From Glandiceps talaboti (lineage: Eukaryota; Hemichordata; Enteropneusta; Spengelidae), in the NCBI RefSeq assembly GCF_964340395.1, contig NC_135553.1, positions 16,266,001 through 16,330,000 on the forward strand: a stretch of 64,000 bases of DNA. Direction: 5' to 3'. Below the pieces are notes generated by a model that was not told where the DNA came from, did not search any database, and worked only from the letters and a program-made list of their open reading frames with translations. Both the position numbers and the translations under genes were made by a program. Below, in pieces: positions 47,220-57,171 of the stretch; within the stretch, counting starts at the first letter, position 1; each line of letters starts with the position of its first letter.

Positions 47220-47226
47220 CATAGAC
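47138..47226. repeat. (CCTA)n and (CATA)n microsatellite
   Basis: Tetranucleotide run in the presumed first intron of the ASB-like gene. Confidence 0.95.
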
Positions 47227-47659
47227 AGACAGAAACTCCAGTCAGGCTTAATTCTGATTACTACATTCAATGTGCATATAGTTTTGGGTGATAAAGTAGC
47301 ACCTCGATAATAGTCAACAATGAAATATTGTAGAGAAACCCTACTGCGCTCGACATGTTTTCAGCCATTTTGTGGGTTTTCCTGTATGGGTTTATGGACA
47401 GTCTCTATTGATGACATCACAAATACCCCAATCTCTGTGTTGACATATACAAAGATTGTTCATCATATTGTATTAATAGACTGATGTTAATGCTCTTTTT
47501 TGACAACACCTACATCAACATTCAAGTTTCAGTTTTTATTTTCATTTATTGATATTTCTAGAATGTTGATTTTTTCTGTTTGTTTCAAATTTAAATTCTC
47601 ATCTGCTCTTGCAGCGTTAGAGAGCTCCTTGCTGGTCAAACCCCAGAGACCCATCAGTG

Positions 47660-49081
47660 ATGGCGGATGAGAGTAATTCTAGTATCGATGATGATATCAC
47701 AGACGAAGATGAAAGTGACTACGAGATAGATCGAGGGAGAGATATAGTTCCAAAAGAATTGGAACCATTCTTAGATCAGATATCCTTCTTCTATCGAAAT
47801 TGGGATATGCTGACTGATGATTATCACAAGGATTTAAAGAAAATTTATTACAAAGTACTTGAAGATGATGATAGTGAAAGATTGGAACTGATAATTAAGG
47901 AAGGTTTTGGTGCAGATTTTAGTTTTCGGCCCCGCGAGTATCTTGGTTTTGCCAGACATTCTAGCACTATTACAACTCTACGACAGTTTGGTGTCGGTCA
48001 GTACGACTTGTCAGCATTACATATTGCTATTGCTCTGTTTTCACCCGATCGTTCAACAAATCGTTGCTTGGAATTACTTCTCCGCTATAAAGCAGAGATT
48101 GAAGTTGACTCAGCGATGCCCGATAGAATGGATCCATTGTATATGACATACAAGACTGGTAATATAGAGGGAATGACGTTACTGTTTCAGTACGGTGCAA
48201 CAGCATGTGACGAGATCTTCATGGACGTCATTCATAAACCTCCAGATGAAAACCGTCTGGAGTTGTTGAAACTGCTTTTTCAGAACTCGGATGCTACATG
48301 TATCAACAAGCCTTTTTATCGCTCCAACTGCATCATGTATTTGGCAGCACTGGATCGATTTGAGAAAATCGGATATTTAGAATTGTTGATATCTCTCGGT
48401 GCTGACGTGAATGCCACCAATGCTGTCGGCTACACACCAATTTTTGCCGCCGCAAATATGGGAAATTTGTCAGGATTTGAGTTTCTAAGGAAACATGGTT
48501 GTCATGTCAATATAGAAACAAGAGATCGATGCAATCCATTGCATTTAGCATACCGCAATGCCATGACTAAGTGTGTACCAACACTTATAGAAATCGTTGA
48601 TGACATCAATAAGATAGATGCCGCCAATCACACACCGTTAGATTATGCAATGATTTGTGGCCCAGTTTATAACGAAATGGAAACAAGTGGCATGTTCTTT
48701 CAGAAATTGAAATCAGACAAATATATCAAATTAATGCTAAATAATGGGGCTGTATTGAATAAATTTGATGAGTCCGATCTGAAAGCATTTTTGAAGCGGT
48801 CCCCAAATAATATGCCACTTTTGTGCCTTCTCTTCAATTCATTTCCAAATTGGAGATTCTTAGGCTTCAGAGAGTATCCAGAAGCTCTGGTTAATTGGCA
48901 CCCTGATGTACATCAACAGGTTTTAGATGTAGGAGACATGCCCCGATCTCTGAAGCATCATTGTCGTCACTGTTTGAGAGTGGCCATGGGACGACAGTAC
49001 CAAAATGTAGTGAAATCAGCAAATCTACCACAGAGAATTGAAGAGTATTTGCTCTTTGATGACCCCACAAATCTGACTTAG
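47660..49081 (+). CDS. Ankyrin-repeat and SOCS-box (ASB-like) protein
   Basis: A single coding exon of 473 residues. The ATG at 47660 (ATGGCGGATG) follows a good splice acceptor (CAG ending at 47614) by 45 bp. An in-frame GTG just before it is not a plausible eukaryotic start. The N-terminus is acidic (residues 8-24). Ankyrin-type helices recur at about 117-147, 157-187, 195-214, 222-253 (LELLISLGADVNATNAVG), 257-287, 291-321 and 324-365. The C-terminal 428-467 stretch is a SOCS box. Its BC-box S-L-x3-C-x3-L at 430-439 should bind elongin B/C. The Cul5-box region reads NLPQRIEEYLLF, where the usual LPxP has R in the last position. The role by family is substrate adaptor of a cullin-RING ubiquitin ligase; the substrate is unknown and the ASB subtype cannot be assigned. 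AATAAA follows at 49105. Confidence 0.85.
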   Translation: MADESNSSIDDDITDEDESDYEIDRGRDIVPKELEPFLDQISFFYRNWDMLTDDYHKDLKKIYYKVLEDDDSERLELIIKEGFGADFSFRPREYLGFARHSSTITTLRQFGVGQYDLSALHIAIALFSPDRSTNRCLELLLRYKAEIEVDSAMPDRMDPLYMTYKTGNIEGMTLLFQYGATACDEIFMDVIHKPPDENRLELLKLLFQNSDATCINKPFYRSNCIMYLAALDRFEKIGYLELLISLGADVNATNAVGYTPIFAAANMGNLSGFEFLRKHGCHVNIETRDRCNPLHLAYRNAMTKCVPTLIEIVDDINKIDAANHTPLDYAMICGPVYNEMETSGMFFQKLKSDKYIKLMLNNGAVLNKFDESDLKAFLKRSPNNMPLLCLLFNSFPNWRFLGFREYPEALVNWHPDVHQQVLDVGDMPRSLKHHCRHCLRVAMGRQYQNVVKSANLPQRIEEYLLFDDPTNLT

Positions 49082-49104
49082 AATATAAGAAGGCTGGAGG
49101 GGTT

Positions 49105-49110
49105 AATAAA
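49105..49110 (+). terminator. Candidate poly(A) signal of the ASB-like gene
   Basis: AATAAA 24 bp after the stop codon, so the 3'UTR would be very short if it is used. Confidence 0.5.
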
Positions 49111-49191
49111 GATGTGTTAAGTTATGATAGAGCAAACCCACTGTTTTGATATTACTGCAACTGGTCATGTGTCATCCATCATAGAACAGTT

Positions 49192-49661
49192 ACTGTGTGT
49201 AGTTGGTTGACAGTACAATTTTGCTAAAACTTTGATGTGCTCGTTGACTTCAGAGGAACTCAGTAAAGATGTTCCTACTTTTCAATGTTCTCAAATGCAA
49301 TGAAATCACATGATTAGTTAAAATGATGCGCTTTAACAATGGGATATTATTAAAAGATATGTATGTCTACAGATATGTATTAGAAACTGATATTACAGCC
49401 ACATAACCATACCATCAATAGTCAGGAATGCCATAGGGTTCTAAGACTGACAGGTTCCCCCCCCCCCCCCGACACAAATTTCATAATTATTGTAATTTTA
49501 TGAATATGTAAAAATTACCATCTTCTAAAGTAGCATACAAATAATGGCACGAAGTTGAGACAGCTGTGTGTAGTTGTTTGACAGTACAATTTTGCTAAAA
49601 CTTTGATGTGCTTGTTGACTTCAGAGGAACTCAGTAAAGATGTTCCTACTTTTCAATGTTT
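49192..49661. repeat. Direct repeat of about 95 bp downstream of the ASB-like gene
   Basis: 'gtgtgtagttg(g/t)ttgacag' through 'gttcctacttttcaatgtt' occurs at 49193-49287 and 49566-49661 with only a few changes. They are separated by about 280 bp that includes a poly-C tract (49457-49470). Confidence 0.9.
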
Positions 49662-49785
49662 TAGTGTGTTTTTCAATTATGTTACAGTTCTCTCATTTGT
49701 GAAGGAAGTCTTATTATCAAATATCAGCATATTTTTCAGATAGCAAGTTATGAAAATAACCTACATTTTGGGTAGCAAATACGTC

Positions 49786-50110
49786 ACTGGTAATCCAGCC
49801 TTCAGTTTACTCAGATAGATGCAAACTATATCTATTGTTCTTCAATGTCGTAAATTACACAAGTGGGTGATCACAGTCCCTCTGTTGTGCATTCTAATCA
49901 CCCTGTGATAAACATATTGTAAACATTGGAAGTCCCAAAACAACACTTCAAGTTCATGGAACTCTAAATAAACTAGTTTTCAGAGACACCTCCCTACTGA
50001 GACTATAATTAAACCACGTCCATTCAATAGGTTATCACTGTTGTATCAACATGTTGCAACAATAGTTTTAGTTTGTGTCTATCTTAGAAAACCAAAGGCT
50101 TAACTACCAG
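49786..50110. mobile_element. MITE family A, copy near the ASB-like gene
   Basis: It begins ACTGGTAATCCAGCC and ends with 'aaccaaaggct' and CTACCAG. About 325 bp, with the internal 'ggaagtcccaaaacaac' marker. Confidence 0.9.
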
Positions 50111-50524
50111 GGCAATAACACAAAGCATAAATGATAATGTAAATATTGTATACTTTACTTGCCTTTACACGATGTGAGAAGAGCCTCTGGCTCAACAATT
50201 TAATAAGCAGAAATAAATGAAACCAATTTTGTGTGAACGTGTACATCAATCTTATTCCTCAGCCTGCAACCATGCTTGCCTTGTGCAGAGAAACAACTTA
50301 TCGGCCCATCCAACAAATAACATATCACCTTATATGATCGTCTTTACACCAAATAGCACTTCGACCAATAGTGCTATGTTGTAAAATAGTGTGATGGGCA
50401 TTTGAGAGTTTAACGTTCTGGTTCTTATACACAAAAATAAAGAAATTATGATATCTGCAAAGACACTCAGTCTGACTGTCCTCTCATAACTCTTCTACAA
50501 CTTCCACAATGTAGTTACAACTTC

Positions 50525-50880
50525 ACACATCAGACCGTGGACAAACGGAACCTGTAAACAACTGAACTGGATTAATACCACTTGGCACAACAGGTTGGAA
50601 ATACAGAAACTGGTACGACATTTCATCATTTAAAAAAGAAAAGTTGTATGGCCACTTTATGTAATATTTCACATTCAAAAACAAATTTCCAGTTCCCCTG
50701 GCATTTCATGTACACATAAAACTGTTCTTATCAAACCATGGTGGGTAATACAAGTCTCTGTACTTCCAACCTGCTGTGCCAAGTGTTATTAATCCAATTA
50801 ATTTGTTTAAGTTTTTCCCTATTTGTAACAGGTTCCATTTGTCCACTGTCTGATGTCGGCAGTTGTACATTAGTGTTCAT
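50525..50880. mobile_element. MITE family B, copy 1
   Basis: About 355 bp with long imperfect inverted ends. The left holds 'cagaccgtggacaaacggaa' and 'cttggcacaacaggttggaa'; the right holds 'ttccaacctgctgtgccaag' and 'ggttccatttgtccactgtc'. It is non-coding. A second copy is at 57376-57735. Confidence 0.85.
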
Positions 50881-53850
50881 ACATAGCTGCATCTAGCCTG
50901 AAAGATCCAGGTGTACCTTCCACTTATATAATGCGCTCTCTCACATGGGTAGCAAGTGGTTACATAAGTGGACCAATGGCTGTACCTTTCACACTAAAGC
51001 TGCATCTACTGACCAAAAAAAGGCTGTGTGAATCAAACTACATACCACTGTGAAAGAATGCACATTTTTTATTCTTTGATTATATATGGCATTATCAAAA
51101 ACATGTCATAATAATGAAACCATGTTAAACTTTGTAAATTTGGTTTTGTCGTTTGATAATACACAATACACCACATTCCGGTTACTGAAGTTTCGATCAT
51201 TTCTCTGCTAAGCACCACAAGAGGGCGCACTAGATTTGGCAAAGCATAAACACCCACTTTATAAAGTACATGTAATGCATATTTTGATATTCTCCCATCT
51301 GGCAAATATACTGTTGTCTTAAATGCTCCAAAGTTCGATAAAGAAAGAGTTTAGTCCTGTCAGCCGTCAGATTGTTAAATCAATGCTAAGGTGTATTTGT
51401 TTAGTTTGCCATTGTTCTTACTCGCCCTTTTCAGGGATTTTATGCATATTGTTTTTATTTATTCTGTTGTGAGCTGTACACTATGTATCCTTTGAGGACT
51501 AATGAATGAATAATAATAATAATAATACCTGAGGGCTAAAATTTTCTCCTGGCTACTGGTTGCATGAAGCTTGAAATGAAATGTAAGTGTAAGAAATCTG
51601 AATGTTCTGAAAAGAGCATTACAATAGTGATTAGGCATGTTTTGATCACTGGTAGTCACTATTATTATTAGTAGTAGTATTTTGAGAACATAGAGAATGA
51701 GTGGTAACTAAGTGTCTGTTGTCTTTACACTACAATACTCTACTCAAATTAAATCTGGCCTTCACTTCCTGTCAAAAAAATGACTTGCGAACAGCACTCC
51801 TAGTGGCCAAAACAAGAAATCTTTTATCTTTCCTATAACCGGAATATAGCGTATTGAGTGGTTGGTGTACTTACAAACATACAGGAATCTATACTCTGTT
51901 TTACACCATGTGCCAATGCCAACCACATAGTAGTAGTTTTAATAAAATTGGTTACGACATCAACATAATAACAATATATATGTTATTGGCAAAACTATAA
52001 AATGTCACTATTTCGTAGACATTTTAGAAATTGCATCTACTTGGCATGATTAGTATTAATTACATTTCTTCACCTATTCCAACAATATTTACTGATAACA
52101 GCGTTTCCTAGGATACAAGTACTTGTCTCTATTTTACATTACTAATGCGGTAAACACTCATGAGTGATGGTGTCCATTTCAAAACTAAAATAAATAATTA
52201 AAAGAAAGAGAAAAGTGTAAACATTGTTACTTTTGTGAGAAGAAACTAACAGAAACAGCAGGCAGCATTTAGTTCTATTTTAATGGTAAAATCTATCAAG
52301 CATAGAAGAAACATAATCATGGGCCAACAGTATTGACTGACTCACAGAAGAATTGATTATCAACCTGCAATATAGTCTAACATGTGGGCTTGGTTTCTAC
52401 GACCTCTCTCTCGGCCATATAGTGAATATGACTTTCTCTAGCATGACATTCCATTCTTATCACCACCGAACGAGCAACAGAAGTTTAATGCTATTTGGAG
52501 CATTGATATAAACATAATGATATTATCACGTCTCGTGTGACTTACTTTAAGACTGGAGTTTGAGTTTGTAGTCAACTAAACGAAGTAACCAATTACAACT
52601 GCCTGTCAGTGTGTGATGGATTATTACTGACACATGCTTTTCACCGTTTCCCCAGCAGGAGATTTAACTAGATTTTTGGTACAATTTGTCCATTTCACTA
52701 TATGTGGAGAGAGAGATAATAGAAAACAACCACATGTATAGTTTCTAGACTATCTAAACCCATGCAGCAGGACAGGCAGCACCCCATTTTGTCAGTGAAA
52801 AATCATAAGTTTGGAGCCATGTCCATATTCCATTTACTTCCTGTTGGGTGCAGTACTCAGTACAGACTAGTAACGAAAGAATAGATGTTGCAACACCTGT
52901 CAATGGTACTGGTAAGAGGTGCAGCTTTGAGCTCAGCAACTGATAACATTTCTGATCACTTCACTATCAGTACAAATGGACAGTATGGAGCACTTCCTGT
53001 TCTGCTATTAAAGTCATGCAACAAGAAAACACAAAAGCATAAGTTATCTTTCCCTCAATTGAATCACATCTTCTTGAGATGACAGTGAGAGATTACTGTG
53101 TTCCATTTGTCAAAACTACTACAGCTACTGGGATATAAAAATTACATTACACATATTACAGAAATCAGACCTGGCTTCCCAAAATGCACTGTCTCGATTT
53201 CCACACCAAGACTTGGAGGTGCCTAGAATAGCAACTAGCTTCTTCTAACAACTTGCAATTTCTAGGCTGTGGTGCTCTCACCTGCCATCATATAAATAAA
53301 TTCCTAAACTTATAAACAATACATGACTGCAAATAGACAAACAGTTAAATACCACTACAAGTTTATTTGCATACTAGTTGTGTGGTGACACCATCTTACA
53401 TAGTGAAATTTAAAATTTTGAATTCGAGTTTTGCACAACTTTTTACATTACACATATCAGTATTTGTAATATGAGTACACATGTTGATACCGTATATCGT
53501 CAGTATTATTACACCACCTTTTTATATATGAAAATTATGGCAATTTCCAAAAAATATACTTGTGCACAGAAAGATGTAAAATTGCAGGAAAAGAAGTAAT
53601 CTTGGCCATATAGGCAACTATCTTGTTTCTTATGCTAAAAGCTATGACAGACTACTATGCATTACATGTACTTGACAGAGACAAGTGCATCTCTATTTTC
53701 TGTATCTCCACCGAAGCCCACATCAATCCCCTCCCAGACGACATCATCCCCATATCTTAAATTGCCAAGCCTCAAAAGAAATCTATATAACCAGGAGGAA
53801 CACTGCTGAACATCTTATTGAGGAGGACAATATAACAAATGTCTCCCATT
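50881..53850. other. Intergenic, no gene seen
   Basis: AT-rich with short (TAA) runs (51510) and no recognisable protein. The last few hundred bases probably belong to the ADSL 3'UTR. Confidence 0.55.
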
Positions 53851-53908
53851 TATGATTCATTCAAAGCATTTTGTTTCCACTCCTCACACTGCATCGAACG
53901 ATGCTCCA

Positions 53909-56900
53909 CTATAAATGAAGTTCTGCAATTTCATCTAACCAATGGGCAAATGGCTTCAATGCTGGTTTCACTTCCTCTTCTAAGAAACGTGTGACCTGAA
54001 ATTCGAAATATACGAGTGAGTGACTTCGTAACTTTCAGCCAACAATTCAATCACGCACGCACGCACGTACGCACACACACACACACACATACACACACAC
54101 ACACACAGACACACACACACTTAATATTACATATATACCATGTGTATGAAAATTTCAGGCCTCTATGTTGTTGGCTCCAGAAAATATGTAGTTTTGTTGA
54201 CATCAAAACAATTGTACTTTCCTACATATTTTATGAGACGTTGTTGACACTGCTGGTGAAACCATGATTTATATGCCATGGTTGTTGACTATGAACAGGA
54301 ATACAATGTTTTGCTCTTCAATATGGAGCTTTGACAATTACAAAATAAAACAATAATGTCTGATGTATGGTTTCTACAGGTATTGTGACACTATCTACTA
54401 TCACCGTGGCTTGACTTGGAATTCTTATCTAAGCAGAAAGGTTCTCAGAAATTGCAAAGATGACCTGTGCTGCCTGTTTCCTTATTCAGACAGAATACCA
54501 AGCCAAGGAAGGATACATCTACAGAGTTGGTGGACTGTTACCTGATCAGATGATTTGCCAGTAAAGGTAGTTGGATCTAGGAGTTTATCCAACTGGTGTT
54601 TCACAGGCGAGAAGAATGGTGATTTTCTTATTCTCTCCACAAGATCGTTCTCACCACCCTCCTTTACTTTGGCACCGGCTAGTTGTGATAAAACACGGAT
54701 TTGTTCATGACATTCCTACAGAAATACACACATACTATTAGTTAAATAACTGTGCATTCATCAGATTTATTCCAAAGATTACAGACACTGTACTTGCTAA
54801 GTTACACGGTCAATTCTAACTGTGGTTTGGGCCAACGTTTACAAATATATGTCAATGAGGAATAAATAGTTGAGATTAAGAACATAATGCACTTTCATTC
54901 GACGACTGTCCCAAAACATGTTTTTACTAATTCGTAAGTCTTGTGGTATGACCCCTGACCTCTTACTAACACCAAACAACAATCTCCCTGTTTTACACAT
55001 TGGTAAAGAAAGAATGATTTAGAATTTGTACACAAAATGTAGAACAAGAAAGATTATACAAACCTGTCTATTACCACCAGCTTTTACCATTGCCATGATA
55101 ATATTTTCTGTTGCCATGAAGGGTAATTCTTGACGAATATGTTTCTCTATCACCTGGAAGATTTAAAGTCCAAACAGGTTCATAAAAATCACATCAGAGA
55201 TATATAATTTATTTTCTCTTTTCCAGCTCTAATATGTCAAATTTCAAAAAATAAAATTACCCATACTCCAAGTTCATTTTGTCAATATATGGAAATTGAC
55301 GTAGTTACAGCACTGCTCAAATAAGGAATATGACATGCATCGAGTACACTTTGTCTAAATATGGAAAGTGACTTGGTTACAGCACTGCTCAAATATGGAA
55401 TAAGACATAACCCAAGTACATTTTGTCCAAACGTGGAAAGTGACTTGGTTACAGCACTTCTCAAATATGGAATAAGAATAAGACTTCCTGAGTACACTTT
55501 GTCCAAGGGACAAACAGTTTTTTTATGATGATAATGATGTCACATGGGGTATAAAAGTACCATTTCACCCCAAATACATTTAGATCTGGGTTAATACAAA
55601 GTGGTGATTCTACTAATTTTTTAGGGACTGTCATCAACAACTTTTGCACCATTATTGGGTTAAATAAATAGTTCACATGTTGAATAAGGACTCTTCTCTA
55701 CACTACACTACAGAAGTATGGAAAACCTACATCACAGAGGATCGTAATACTTATAACCTTGCTTTTGTTATTTCTATTGGATAACTAACTAAACTGATGA
55801 TGTCATCTTTACACTCACCTTTGGATAGACTACTAAACCTTCAGAGACATTTTGTAAAGTGTTGAGAAGTATATCAGCTGTGAGGAAAGCCTCTGGTAGG
55901 GAGATACGTCTGTGAAATACAAATTTTGTAAAGTATTAAAGGAGTATATATCAGCTGTGAGGAAAGCCTCTGGTAGGGAGATACGTCTGTGAAATACAAG
56001 TAAAAGGTTGTCTTATGTTGGCAAGGCATAGTACATATTGATTCACAAATATGAGGGCAGACTATGTTCGGGTACCAAATAATAAATTTCATGACAGTAC
56101 AAAAAGGGATGGAAATCTTATATGAGAATGATGATGATTGTGGTGGCGAGTGTAGTGATGGTGATCACGATGATGATGATGGTGGGGGTGGTGATGGTGG
56201 TGGTAGTGGTGGTGGTGGTGGTGGTGGTGTTAAGTGTGGTGGTGATGATGGTGGTGGTGTTGGTGTTGGTGTTGGTGGTGGTGGTGGTAGCGGTGGTGGT
56301 GGAGGTGGTGGTAGCGGTGGTGGTGGTAATGGTGGTAAGGATAATAATGGTGATGATAATGACATGTTAGACATGACTCACCGATTGGCACTATCATCCA
56401 ATGTTCTTTCGAACCATTGGACCGACATTGTATGTAGTGGATCCTGAATCAAACACATTAGATGACGAGCCAATGAACAACACCTCTCACATCGCATTGG
56501 GTTACGTTTGTATGGCATTGCACTGGAACCTGCATATCAAATCAAAACTAAATGAACATCTCACATTGCATTGGGTTATGTTTGTATGGCACTGAACTGG
56601 AACATGCATATCAAATCAAAACTAAGTGAACATCTAACATCACATTGGTTTAAAATTTGTGCAGCATTGCACTGGAACCTACATTGAGATAATTTTGCAT
56701 GCAATTATGTGGTTTGAAGTATGATATGCACTTGCAGTGTATGAAAAGGTTATTCAGAAAGTACAAGTGGGCTTTGAACTCTTGTTATTTAGCTCAGGGA
56801 GAAGACTGGAAAGTTATGGAAACATCATCGAGATAGTCATGGAAATATGACAAAAGAATGAAATACACATACCAATTTGGTCCTTCTCAAATGGTTCTTC

Positions 56901-57133
56901 TACTTCCTTGAGGTTAGCCAGTAAACGGATATCAGTACATAGTTTATGTACAGTGCCACCTAGACTAGCTAGGGCTGCAAGGACATCAAAGTCAACCTTT
57001 CTACTGTATGTTTGACCTGTCACTAGATACGCTCTGAAACATGCAATGAAGAAAATTATGTCAGAACAATGTTTTTGGAGTCTGTTGCTGTAGAAGTTCT
57101 TTTGACTGATTGATTGCTTGATTGCTTGATTGC

Positions 57134-57171
<38 letters not shown>

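Noticed and set aside
47657-47659. GTG start for the ASB-like protein
   Set aside because: The ATG immediately follows in frame and has better context.
56064-56447. Gly-rich 127-codon and Pro-rich 69-codon frames
   Set aside because: GGT trinucleotide tract in an ADSL intron; one frame also overlaps the real exon antisense.
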